From assembly GCA_945861865.1 (NCBI GenBank), contig CAMAWN010000025.1:1-42995 (forward strand): a stretch of DNA of 42,995 nucleotides. Reading direction: 5' to 3'. Shown piece by piece: positions 26,978 to 34,799 of this stretch. The notes beneath the pieces were generated by a model. That model was not told the DNA's origin. It worked only from the letters and a program-made list of their open reading frames with translations, and did not search any database. Every line of letters begins with the position of its first letter. Positions within the stretch are counted from its first letter, which is position 1. The DNA comes from Candidatus Kuenenia stuttgartensis. GTDB lineage: Bacteria; Planctomycetota; Planctomycetia; Planctomycetales; Planctomycetaceae. The translations under genes were made by a program, and so were the position numbers.

Positions 26978-27199
26978 ATGGACGTGTCGAGTTTTAAGCA
27001 GGGTGTGGCGGCGGGAACGATCACGGTCGAGCAGGTGCTGGAGTTGTTGCTCGAATTAACGAACTGGAAGCGAGCGGTGCTCAGACGACGCGGCGATCCG
27101 CAGCAGATGAAAGAGTGGCCTGGGTTGTCACGTTCTAAAACTTCGATTGAAAGGTTGCCAAAGACGTGCGCGGTGTGTGAAGATGGCACTCGACTTTGA
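26978..27199 (+). CDS. Doubtful small ORF
   Basis: Seventy-three codons from ATG 26978: MDVSSFKQGVAAGTITVEQV, then a leucine-rich amphipathic helix and a charged tail. The first half looks like plausible coding sequence, for example the N-terminus of a transposase or helical protein, but I do not recognise a family. No Shine-Dalgarno is seen. It may be another fragment. Confidence 0.25.
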   Translation: MDVSSFKQGVAAGTITVEQVLELLLELTNWKRAVLRRRGDPQQMKEWPGLSRSKTSIERLPKTCAVCEDGTRL

Positions 27200-27342
27200 A
27201 TCGGCGCTGAGGCTGAGTTCGGCGTTTACTCAAAAGCTCGCTTTGTCGTGGACTCGAACGAACTTCAAGACGTTTGCGACATGGGTCAGGGCAAAGCGGC
27301 GATGGATCACGGCACCTCCGAGATTGGTGAGAGGTAACCAGT

Positions 27343-29379
27343 ATGCAGCCGTTCGACTGGCTCACCAGGTTCTGTACGAAACGGGGACTCGCGGGAAGAA
27401 ACCGGAGGCATTCCGCTGCGTGTCACTGGGCCATGCGTTCACAGTTTGCTCCACCGTTGTCGGGGATCGAGTTGCTGGAGACACGGCTCGTCTTCGCGGT
27501 GTTCAGCATCGTCGACGCCTCGGCGACCGAAGGTTCGGGTGTGGTGTTCACGATCACGTTGTCGAATGCGGTGGACGAGGGCACGTCGGTGACATTCACG
27601 ACGACCAACGGCACAGCGACGACGGATGACAGCGACTACACGGCGGTCTCATCGCAGACCGTGTTTTTCACGGCGAGCACAATCTCGCAAACAGTAACCG
27701 TCAACACCACGGCTGACGAAAAATTCGAAGCCAATGAGGCGTTCGCGGTCACACTCTCAAACCCGAGCGTCGGAACTACGATTGCGGCGGCCACGGCCAC
27801 CGGCACGATCACGAATGACGACCACGTGGACATCCTCTATGAAGATAGCAGCAATCTTGGGCTGGCGGCCTCCGTGGTCAACGGTCGCTTGCTGGTCAAG
27901 ATCCAAAACGTCTCTCAGACTCAATTTGACCTTGTGGATCCGGCATTTATCCAATCGATCACCATCACGGGTGGTACAGGGGCCGATTCCATCAATTTGA
28001 CGGACCTGTCATTGAGCACGTACTCACGACTGACGAGGGTATCACTCAACGGTGGTGCGGGAGACGACACGATCGTCGGCTCGAACTTCGATGAGACGAT
28101 TCGTGGCGGACTCGGCAATGATTCGCTCAATGGCGCGGGCGGAACCAACACGCTGTCCGAATCCGAAAACGTCAACTTCATGCTCACCAACACCAGCCTG
28201 GTGGGCGTTGGCACGGACACGCTCGCGAATCTGCATGTTGCCAATCTGACCGGCGGGACAAGTCGAAACACATTCACAGTCAGCGGCTGGACTCGTGCGG
28301 GAAGTCTTGTCGGCGGCGGAGGCACGGGCGACACGATCGTCGCCCGCAAGAATGTCAACTTCACGCTGTCGAACTCAGTACTGCAAACCACCGACGGCAT
28401 GAATCTGTCGTTGAGCGGATTCACGAAAGCGAAGTTGACCGGCGGCGTGGGAAACAACATGTTCACGGTCGATCGTTGGACTGGCACGGGAAAAATCACC
28501 GGAGGCACGGGCACGGATACGTTGTCCGCCACGCGAAATGCTCGCACGACATTGACCACGACGTCGCTGGTGGCCACAGGATTTGGCACGCTCACGTTGT
28601 CGAGCCTGGAGACGGCACAACTGACGGGTGGCGTCGGGAACAATCTTTTCGCGGTCACCGGTTGGAAGGGCACGGGGTCGGTCACCGGCGGAGGCGGCAC
28701 GGACACGATCGTTGCGTCTCGCAATGCGAACTTCACGCTGTCGAACACGCAGTTGCTGGCGTCGAACGGCCTGGCGATGACGCTCTCGGGATTGAGCATC
28801 GCGAATCTGACTGGCGGCACAAGCGCGAATCGCTTCACCGTCAGCGGTTGGACTGGCAGTGGCAAGATTGATGGTTCGACCAGCGCCATCGGCACCTTCG
28901 ATCAGATCGTTGCCGTTCGTGATGCCGACATGACGTTGACGAACACCTCACTGACGGCAGCCGGCTTTGGCATGCTAACGCTGGTCGGCATTGAAACCGC
29001 GGATCTCAGTGGCGGAGCGGCCGCGAACAAGCTGATCGCGAACCTCTTCACGCTCGGCTCGGTGACTCTGCAAGGCGGCGGCGGCAGCGACGTGCTGATC
29101 GGTGGCTCGAAGAACAATTCGTTGATCGGTGGCGCGGGCCGCGACACGATCATCGGCGGAGTCGGCAACGACACGCTCCGAGGTGGCGACGATGATGACA
29201 CGCTCATCGGCGGCTTGGGAGCGGATTTCGTTTTTGGCGACTCCGGCAACGACCTCGGTCTCGGCGGCCGAGGCAGCGCGGCTCGCGGCGGCAATGGCCT
29301 CAACGACGCCGGCGACATCCTCGATGCGTCGATCGAAACCATCAACGAAGCTTTCGCGACGCGGTTTACTTTCGAGTAG
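27343..29379 (+). CDS. Calx-beta/RTX repeat surface protein with LEPR-XLL-like motif
   Basis: This is a 678-residue secreted or surface protein. The N-terminus has [11 protein letters not shown], resembling the planctomycete LEPR-XLL export-associated motif, after a basic leader. A Calx-beta domain follows (about 55-160: [46 protein letters not shown]). After an RTX-like segment ([20 protein letters not shown]) come five tandem units of 61-66 residues starting at residues 276, 337, 399, 461 and 527. A C-terminal block of RTX nonapeptides ([20 protein letters not shown]) should bind calcium. GAGAGG precedes the ATG. There is no visible secretion operon beside it. Adhesin or cell-surface matrix is a reasonable inference, not shown. 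Confidence 0.85.
   Translation: MQPFDWLTRFCTKRGLAGRNRRHSAACHWAMRSQFAPPLSGIELLETRLVFAVFSIVDASATEGSGVVFTITLSNAVDEGTSVTFTTTNGTATTDDSDYTAVSSQTVFFTASTISQTVTVNTTADEKFEANEAFAVTLSNPSVGTTIAAATATGTITNDDHVDILYEDSSNLGLAASVVNGRLLVKIQNVSQTQFDLVDPAFIQSITITGGTGADSINLTDLSLSTYSRLTRVSLNGGAGDDTIVGSNFDETIRGGLGNDSLNGAGGTNTLSESENVNFMLTNTSLVGVGTDTLANLHVANLTGGTSRNTFTVSGWTRAGSLVGGGGTGDTIVARKNVNFTLSNSVLQTTDGMNLSLSGFTKAKLTGGVGNNMFTVDRWTGTGKITGGTGTDTLSATRNARTTLTTTSLVATGFGTLTLSSLETAQLTGGVGNNLFAVTGWKGTGSVTGGGGTDTIVASRNANFTLSNTQLLASNGLAMTLSGLSIANLTGGTSANRFTVSGWTGSGKIDGSTSAIGTFDQIVAVRDADMTLTNTSLTAAGFGMLTLVGIETADLSGGAAANKLIANLFTLGSVTLQGGGGSDVLIGGSKNNSLIGGAGRDTIIGGVGNDTLRGGDDDDTLIGGLGADFVFGDSGNDLGLGGRGSAARGGNGLNDAGDILDASIETINEAFATRFTFE
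28168..29103 (+). repeat. Five tandem 61-66 residue coding repeats
   Basis: Units start at 28168, 28351, 28537, 28723 and 28921. The consensus is N-x-NFTLSNT-x-L, then L-x-LSG, [21 protein letters not shown], and [11 protein letters not shown]. The first four are most alike; the fifth is divergent after its SGG motif. The similarity is also visible at DNA level, which suggests fairly recent duplication. Confidence 0.8.
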
Positions 29380-29487
29380 TCGTCTTCAAACGCGAACCGC
29401 AATCCAGCCGCACAGAGCGCGTGAGCTTTTCCAAACAGGCCAGCAAGGAGCGTTCTGCGGCCTCAACGGACTTCGGTCAAAGAAGCC

Positions 29488-30444
29488 TCAAAACGGCAAC
29501 GGCGATCCGATTCGTTGTTGTCGAGCCAATTCCAGCAACTTCGCTCCGAGCGCGACATCCTCAACCGCGAGGCCGACCGACTTGAAGAGCGTGATGTTCT
29601 CCGGCAGTGCGCGGCCGGTATCGCGACCGGTGACGATGTCCGCGAGTTCGTGCATCAACGGCCAATCAGTCGCGCCCGCTTCGATCGCGGGGATGAAGTC
29701 GCCGGCTTCAAGACGACATTGCTCGACACTGTCGCAGATCAAACTGTCGGCGCGGCGGATGGTCGTGATGTCGACTTCGGCCTTCGCAAGGAAATTCGAA
29801 CCGATGACATTCAGGTGCGTCCCTTCCTCAATCGCTCGGCCGTTGAAGATCGGTGTTTTGCTGGTGGTCGCGGTGATGACGATGTCTTTGTCAGCGGCCA
29901 CTTCATCGGGGGCATGTCCCGGTATCACTTCGATCGCGCAGTATTCCGACATCTGTGCCGCGAAGGATTCGCGTCGAACGGCGTCGCGGCAATAAACCTC
30001 GACTCGTGAAATCTTCCGCACGGAGCAAACGGCCTTGAGCTGCGTCGCTGCTTGCAACCCAGCACCAAACAGCCCGACGACTTTCGCGTCGGGCCGCGCG
30101 AGGAATTCGGTGGCGACACCACTGGCCGCGCCCGTGCGGAGTTGGCCGAGAAAATCCGCTTCGATGATTGCCAGCATTTCACCGGTCGCGAGGTCGTACA
30201 GCCCGACGTGAAAACGCGATTTCTCGCGCGTGGTCGAATACGCCTTCCAGCCGCCAATGCCGAGGTACTCGCAGGCTCCCGACATCGTGTGCAGCAACAT
30301 TTTCCCAGCTTGAACGCGCTGCCGCGGCACGTTCTTCGCGCGGCCGTTGGCCAGCTCGCGAAATAACTCTTCGACGACCTCAATGGCCGTCGGCATGTCG
30401 AGCAATTCGCGGACATGATCCTCGGTCAGAAACAGCGCAGCCAT
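29488..30444 (-). CDS. Ornithine cyclodeaminase / mu-crystallin family protein
   Basis: This is a 318-residue NAD(P)-binding enzyme of the OCD/mu-crystallin family. The N-terminal substrate part has MLLHTMSG and GGWKAYSTTREK, with the conserved Lys. EADFLGQLRTGAASGVAT follows, and the Rossmann motif is GLFGAGLQAATQLKAV. Later HLNVIGSNFLAKAEVD is also family-typical. Members include ornithine cyclodeaminases, alanine dehydrogenases and ketimine reductases; the substrate cannot be decided here. AAGGG lies about 6 bases before the ATG. It is convergent with the RTX gene and has no operon partner. Confidence 0.9.
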   Translation of the reverse strand: MAALFLTEDHVRELLDMPTAIEVVEELFRELANGRAKNVPRQRVQAGKMLLHTMSGACEYLGIGGWKAYSTTREKSRFHVGLYDLATGEMLAIIEADFLGQLRTGAASGVATEFLARPDAKVVGLFGAGLQAATQLKAVCSVRKISRVEVYCRDAVRRESFAAQMSEYCAIEVIPGHAPDEVAADKDIVITATTSKTPIFNGRAIEEGTHLNVIGSNFLAKAEVDITTIRRADSLICDSVEQCRLEAGDFIPAIEAGATDWPLMHELADIVTGRDTGRALPENITLFKSVGLAVEDVALGAKLLELARQQRIGSPLPF

Positions 30445-30480
30445 GATCGCCCTTCCGGCAGAGTCACCGGAGGCGTGTCG

Positions 30481-30627
30481 CTAGGCTTCGACCAATGCGG
30501 CGAAATCCATCAGCGTGAGCGGCTCATCGGCGGCTTCGCGATCATAGACGTCCTTCCGCAAGATCGAAACATCGTCGAGGCCGCTCGTTTGCCGCTTCAC
30601 AGCGGTTTTGATGACGCGACAAAACCC
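30481..30627 (-). pseudogene. C-terminal gene fragment truncated at a palindromic repeat
   Basis: The minus-strand frame reads RVIKTAVKRQTSGLDDVSIL, then RKDVYDREAADEPLTLMDFA, ending LVEA and a stop. The composition looks like a genuine protein end, but upstream it runs directly into the inverted repeat at 30628-30699 and continues only as repeat-encoded sequence (SLARRAG). I do not recognise the family. It may be the tail of a gene lost by insertion or deletion, or chance coding. Confidence 0.35.
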
Positions 30628-30699
30628 AGCACGACGCGCCAGCGAGTGGTGCTTCTCGAGTGGTGTTTCTCGGCAAACCACTCGCTCGCGCGTCGTGCT
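30628..30699. repeat. Inverted repeat with 23-base arms
   Basis: The arms 30628-30650 and 30677-30699 pair at 22 of 23 positions (core CGAGTGGT / ACCACTCG and AGCACGACGCG / CGCGTCGTGCT). The 26-base loop contains a second partial copy of the GAGTGGT motif. It is GC-rich and lies in an intergenic region; it looks like a dispersed planctomycete palindromic element. Confidence 0.75.
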
Positions 30700-30887
30700 A
30701 GTCCCTCAATACCAACCGCCCAATTTGAAACATTGGCCGGCTCTCAGCGAGTCACCGGGACGGCAACGCCGCGGCTTGTGGGAGAATTTTTTTCGAATTC
30801 TTTCCGAATTTGGAAAAATCCCTGAGAGAATCGCCGTGTCGGCTCCGCCTTGAGTGTGTCGGTTTCTTTTCTCTTCAGGAGTTTGCC

Positions 30888-31181
30888 ATGCGATCTCGAT
30901 TCCTGGTCCCCTTCCTGGCGGTTATTTTGTGTGCCGCTTCCAGCATTTCGGAGCCACAGCGGTTCTCGACAACCGCCTCCGCATCCACGGTCGCGGCGGA
31001 CAAGAAAGTCAAAGCCTCGGTCTCCGGGACGGGCAAATCCAAGTTCGCGGCCGAAACCGATGCCAAACGCGCCGCTCGCGAAGTGGCCGGTGGTTCCTAC
31101 CGAACGATTCGCTCCAGCACCACCGGCAGCGGCAGCAGTTGGACCTGCGCCATGACCATCGAATACTCGGAAAAGAACTGA
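30888..31181 (+). CDS. Small secreted protein
   Basis: This is a 97-residue protein with a clear signal peptide (about 1-22, RFLVPFLAVILCAASSISE). The mature part is Ser/Thr/Ala/Lys-rich: VKASVSGTGKSKFAAETDAK, then RAAREVAGGSYRTIR and a short Gly/Ser-rich end with WTCAMTIEY. AGGAG at 6 bases before the ATG supports the start. No family is recognised. It stands alone between an intergenic repeat region and a frameshifted zinc-ribbon gene. Confidence 0.7.
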   Translation: MRSRFLVPFLAVILCAASSISEPQRFSTTASASTVAADKKVKASVSGTGKSKFAAETDAKRAAREVAGGSYRTIRSSTTGSGSSWTCAMTIEYSEKN

Positions 31182-31253
31182 GCGTCCCTGGCCCCGAGAG
31201 GTCTGGAATCGCCGTCTCTTGTTCAGCAGCCAACTCCACAGAAGGGCGTATTC

Positions 31254-31450
31254 ATGTCTGAACTGATTCGTTTTAAGTGTCCGGAGTGTGGCAAGTCTCT
31301 TTCGGCGAAATCGCAATTATTGGGCGGTCCACGAAATGTCCCGAGTGTCAGTGTCGGGTGCAGGTGCCGGCTCCCGCGGTGGTGACCGACGACATCTTGC
31401 AGTATCTGCAAGAGACCGAGCCAGCGGCGGCACCACCGCCGTGCTCGATG
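31254..31450 (+). pseudogene. Frameshifted zinc-ribbon protein remnant
   Basis: From ATG 31254 the frame reads MSELIRFKCPECGKSLSAKS. The second half of the ribbon (GRSTKCPECQCRVQVPAPA) is in another frame, followed by VVTDDILQYLQE. Planctomycete zinc-ribbon proteins normally have both CPxC pairs in one frame about 15-20 residues apart. A single-base loss in the GGG run at 31322-31324 would explain the shift. Downstream the frame runs into the antisense of the YhcH gene, so the C-terminus is also lost. A sequencing error could mimic the shift but not the truncation. Confidence 0.6.
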
Positions 31451-31467
31451 ATGACTCACGAGCCGTT

Positions 31468-31920
31468 CTACACCGCGACCTTCACGACGACTTTTCGAAC
31501 GGCTGCCGGTTGGCCATCGACGGCGGAGCCAGGAATATGGCCGTCTTCCGGAAAAAAAATCGTGAAGCTCCCGGTTGGAACCTTTACGAAACTTCCGCTG
31601 CCATCGAACAGCGCGTAGTCGACCAGTTCATCGTACGGCTTCTTGACAGTCAGCGTCTGGATGTTCGCGTAGCCCATCTCCTCGACGCCGGCGGCGACGA
31701 ATTGCACGTCGATATATTTTCGATGTGCCTCCCAAACTCCCTGGTCACGAGTCTTGGTCGTGTTGTCCTGCACGAGCGCGTAAATTTGCTCGCCTTGAAT
31801 TGGAATCTTCCCGACAGGCAATTTGGTGCAGTCGTTCTCTTGCAGATACTTCAGCGCCGCTACGATCCGTTCGCCAAGTCCGGCGTAACGAGAAGCATTG
31901 TTCAGCGTGTCGAGAATCAT
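31468..31920 (-). CDS. YhcH/YjgK/YiaL family protein
   Basis: This is a 150-residue cupin-like protein (DUF386). Motifs present: MILDTLNNASRYAGL, IQGEQIYALVQ, EAHRKYIDVQFVAAGVEEMG, FTIFFPEDGHIPG and VRKVVVKV. The His/Glu residues expected to bind metal in the cupin barrel (EAHRKYID; PEDGHIP) are intact. E. coli YhcH (NanQ) of this family speeds anomerisation of sialic acids, and YiaL/YjgK have roles in other sugar operons. AGAGGA lies 7 bases before the ATG. It is downstream of a PQQ-propeller gene and a sialidase-like gene on the same strand, consistent with sugar-acid handling; the substrate is inferred only. Confidence 0.88.
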   Translation of the reverse strand: MILDTLNNASRYAGLGERIVAALKYLQENDCTKLPVGKIPIQGEQIYALVQDNTTKTRDQGVWEAHRKYIDVQFVAAGVEEMGYANIQTLTVKKPYDELVDYALFDGSGSFVKVPTGSFTIFFPEDGHIPGSAVDGQPAAVRKVVVKVAV

Positions 31921-31978
31921 TCAATCATCCTCTTGGAATTGCCTGAGCGTGAAGGTCGAATCGTGTGAGCGATTCACC

Positions 31979-31995
31979 GAGGCCCGCCGGGCCTC
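31979..31995 (-). terminator. Small GC hairpin after the PQQ-propeller gene
   Basis: GAGGCCC-GCC-GGGCCTC is a perfect 7-base stem with 3-base loop, located 9 bases past the stop codon of the propeller gene and 58 bases before the YhcH start. No T-run follows. It could attenuate transcription into the YhcH gene. Confidence 0.4.
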
Positions 31996-32003
31996 ACTCG
32001 ATT

Positions 32004-33563
32004 TCATTTCGCCGATCCTGTCGCCGCGAAGCAAAATATCTGCGTCCGCGTGCGGACATACAGGCCGCCACCGGCGATGGCGGGTGTGGCGATGATGCTC
32101 TCACCGACGTCGTTCACAGCGAGTTCCTCGTAGTCTGCAGCATTCTTCAACACCGCGACATTGCCGTTTTCACTGGCGAGATAGATCTTGCCGTCACCAA
32201 AAATGGGTGACGCGAAATAGCCGCCACCGCTGCCGATTCGTTTGGGAGCGCGGACCGGTTCCCCTTTCTGAATGCTGAAGACGGTGCTGATGCCACCCTC
32301 TTTGACCAGAAACATCCGGCCGTCAGAAACGAATGGCGAGACGATGTGATCGGTGTTCTTCGTCTTGTGTTTCCACAAGAGATGCGACTTCGTGACGTCC
32401 CCTTGGCCTCCGCCGCGCACCGCCAGAATGAACTGCTCGGCCGCCGCGTCGCCGCTCTGCTTGAAGTCACCACCCGCGAAGTTGTCGGGGTGCAGGAACG
32501 CGACGTCCAACTCTGGGCCTTCGAGGAAGCCGTCTTTGTTGAGGTCGCCCCGGTCGAACGTCTTCTTGAAAAACGCCTCCGGGATCGGCTGCTTGCCGAC
32601 GAACCGTTGAATCTCCGCCTTGTCGAGCTTGTTGTCGTTGTTACCCACCTTCTCGTCGCGGTCCACGGACGCCAGCCATTGATTGGCGATCGCGCCGCTT
32701 TGCACCGAGATGTAAATCACACCGTCGAGACAAACGGGAGTCGTCTTGATGTTTCGCAGCATGACCTTCGCAAACCAGCGACGCTTGCCAGACTCTGGGT
32801 CGTAGCCGATCAACCGGCCGGTACCCGCAACGACAATCTCATCGCGGCCGTCGACCGTGTTGACGACCGGGTGCGAATAATTCACCGCCATGTCAAGCCG
32901 CTCGTCCTTCCATCGCAACTTGCCGGTTGCCTTGTCGAAGGCATAGAAGGCGGGATTGAGATCGTCGTCCTGGCAAAACAAGACCAAGTCGCGATACAGC
33001 ACCGGCGACATTCCCGGCCCCCACTTGAAGACGAAGAACGGAGTCGGGAGTTTCTGTTGCCAAACGTCCTTGCCCGTCCGAGCATCGACGGTCAGCAGGC
33101 CCAGCGTGCTGAAGTAGAAATAGACTCGCTCGGCATCAGCGGCTGGAGTTGCACTGGCTTGACTGTTCGTCGCATGAACTTCGTCGAGCGGTCCGGTCGC
33201 CCAATCGCGTTGCCACAACTTTTTTCCGGTGGCGGCATCGAATGCAAATAGGCTGATGGTTTCGTCCGTGGTCATGCCGCTCACGAAAACTTTCCCCGCC
33301 GCGACGACCGCGCCACCGACACCGTCGCCCACCTTGGCAGACCAACGAACGTTTTCCGTGGCCGAGAACTTGACCGGCAGCGGTTTGTTTCCCGTCGAGA
33401 TGCCCGTGGAATTCGGCCCCCGAAACTGCGGCCAGTCGTCGGCTTGGACGAGCACCGGAAAGATCGCGGACGCCAGCAGAATGCCGACTGGAATGCAGCT
33501 CCTCAACAGGGCCTTGAGTCTGGGACGATCCTGAGAACAATCGCTGCGGCTCATCTCGGTCAT
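32004..33563 (-). CDS. Exported PQQ-like beta-propeller protein with EF-hand insert
   Basis: This is a 519-residue protein with a signal segment (about 22-41). The mature start DDWPQFRGPNSTGIS is the planctomycete outer-membrane PQQ-propeller signature. Several propeller blades have the FDAATGKKLWQRDW-like pattern (near 108-121, 158-171, 209-220 and 253-263). An EF-hand region interrupts the propeller at about 300-355: a degenerate first loop (NNDNKLDKAE) and a canonical second loop DLNKDGFLEGPE (340-351) with Asp/Asn/Asp/Glu ligands. ATG 33563 has GGGAGAG about 5 bases upstream. It follows the sialidase-like gene by 52 bases. It may be a structural or assembly protein; quinone binding is not evident. 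Confidence 0.87.
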   Translation of the reverse strand: MTEMSRSDCSQDRPRLKALLRSCIPVGILLASAIFPVLVQADDWPQFRGPNSTGISTGNKPLPVKFSATENVRWSAKVGDGVGGAVVAAGKVFVSGMTTDETISLFAFDAATGKKLWQRDWATGPLDEVHATNSQASATPAADAERVYFYFSTLGLLTVDARTGKDVWQQKLPTPFFVFKWGPGMSPVLYRDLVLFCQDDDLNPAFYAFDKATGKLRWKDERLDMAVNYSHPVVNTVDGRDEIVVAGTGRLIGYDPESGKRRWFAKVMLRNIKTTPVCLDGVIYISVQSGAIANQWLASVDRDEKVGNNDNKLDKAEIQRFVGKQPIPEAFFKKTFDRGDLNKDGFLEGPELDVAFLHPDNFAGGDFKQSGDAAAEQFILAVRGGGQGDVTKSHLLWKHKTKNTDHIVSPFVSDGRMFLVKEGGISTVFSIQKGEPVRAPKRIGSGGGYFASPIFGDGKIYLASENGNVAVLKNAADYEELAVNDVGESIIATPAIAGGGLYVRTRTQIFCFAATGSAK

Positions 33564-33615
33564 GTGAACTCTCCCGTAATTTGAATCTGTGATCGTTTCA
33601 CCCAGGAGAGCCGTC

Positions 33616-34779
33616 CTACGGCAGTCTCCAGCGGACAACTTCCAAGTGTGTCTTTCCGTCTTCGCCTCGGTACGAGTACGACGTGACAAGCACGCCCTCT
33701 TTGAGCTGCACGGTCGGACCGAAGCCGCCTCCCTGATCCTTGCCGACTGGCGTTCGCGTGTCGAGCATCAGCCGATCGTGAGCAAAATCGAGTTCAAATC
33801 CGTCGTCGGTTTCGCGGCCGAAAATCGCTCGCACTCCGAGCGGTGGCTTGAGATCACGAACCGTGAACGTCAGCAGTAGTCGCTTGTCGTGCAGCCGCAG
33901 CAGCGACATGTACATCTCGCCGTAATCGCCGAAGTCGCGGATTCGATCAAAGGTTTTTCCGCGGTCGGCTGACGAGAACAGGATGAAGTGATCGGCTTGA
34001 TCATTCCCCGCTTTGATCGGCCGATCTTTGATCGGCATCTCGTTGCTGTCGACGCGGACCAGCGCCCAGACTTTTCCCGATTGAGCCTGCCACAGCCACG
34101 TCTCGCCGCCGAAGAAGCCGTATTGGCTTTTGAAATCGCGAGGCTCGCACTTCTGCGACTTGTCCCAGGTCTGTCCGTTATCGGTCGAGCGCCAGACAAA
34201 ATACGGGCCGCCTCCGCCGTCGTAGTCGACACCCAACAGCAATGAGCCGTCGCCCAATTCCAGCACGTTGCGAGTTGTGTGATTACTGGCCTTCGGCTTG
34301 ATCTGCTCCGATTCGACGCGTGTCGATTGCCACGTCTTGCCGCCGTCGGTCGAGCGATGCAGGAAGCCGGTGGTGTAGCCCCATTCGTTGCGCACATCCT
34401 GCGCTAACAGGTGACCGGAGATAAAGATGGTGCCGTTCTTGAGCACCGTCAGATACGGCTCGCGGCCGAGCAAGTCGAGCGGTTGCGGGCCGGTCCATGT
34501 GCGGCCGCCATCCGGCGACCGAAACAACAACGTCTGTTCGAGAACTTTGTTGCCATCGCGTTTATGCTGATGAAACGCAGTCAGCAGCAACTCGCCACTC
34601 GGCAACTTCGCAATGCACGGCTTGTAGTCATCCGCCTCGCCGAGCGGAATCCGCTCGACAGGGATCGTATCTGTCGTCAGCAATTTGCGATTCGCGATAG
34701 TGACTGTGCTAGATTCCTCGGCATTGGCCGACGAGACGAACGCCAACAGTACGAAGACAGCCGGAAAAAACAGTGACAT
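33616..34779 (-). CDS. Secreted BNR-repeat sialidase-like protein
   Basis: This is a 387-residue exported beta-propeller with a signal peptide (about 1-21). Four Asp-box motifs (S-x-D-x-G-x-T-W/F) are visible: RSPDGGRTWTGP, RSTDGGKTWQST, RSTDNGQTWDKS and SSADRGKTFDRI. The fold is that of sialidases/neuraminidases. The planctomycete group is diverse, and the catalytic Tyr/Glu and Arg triad cannot be assigned safely. ATG 34779 is used; a TTG at 34788 has AAGGGG at 6 bases and gives a more basic N-terminus, so it is a good alternative. It starts 20 bases after the DUF1501 stop, implying one transcript with it. Confidence 0.83.
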   Translation of the reverse strand: MSLFFPAVFVLLAFVSSANAEESSTVTIANRKLLTTDTIPVERIPLGEADDYKPCIAKLPSGELLLTAFHQHKRDGNKVLEQTLLFRSPDGGRTWTGPQPLDLLGREPYLTVLKNGTIFISGHLLAQDVRNEWGYTTGFLHRSTDGGKTWQSTRVESEQIKPKASNHTTRNVLELGDGSLLLGVDYDGGGGPYFVWRSTDNGQTWDKSQKCEPRDFKSQYGFFGGETWLWQAQSGKVWALVRVDSNEMPIKDRPIKAGNDQADHFILFSSADRGKTFDRIRDFGDYGEMYMSLLRLHDKRLLLTFTVRDLKPPLGVRAIFGRETDDGFELDFAHDRLMLDTRTPVGKDQGGGFGPTVQLKEGVLVTSYSYRGEDGKTHLEVVRWRLP

Positions 34780-34799
34780 CCGTCGCAAGATCGTCCCCT

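Larger units (their letters stand above)
26431..27342. other. Decayed region between hemD and the Calx-beta/RTX gene
   Basis: These 912 bases have no convincing full-length gene. They hold a long inverted repeat (26460-26561), a ferredoxin-like fragment on the minus strand (26810-26919) and a small doubtful ORF (26978-27199, plus). It is probably a region of gene decay. Confidence 0.6.
30445..30887. other. Intergenic region with hairpin and gene fragment
   Basis: This 443-base gap between divergent genes contains a strong inverted repeat (30628-30699) and a short minus-strand frame ending at 30481. No other feature was recognised. Confidence 0.5.

Noticed and set aside
27921..28895. 324-residue minus-strand frame with Pro/Val repeats
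   Set aside because: Antisense of the tandem repeats of the RTX protein; the apparent repeat pattern is inherited from it.
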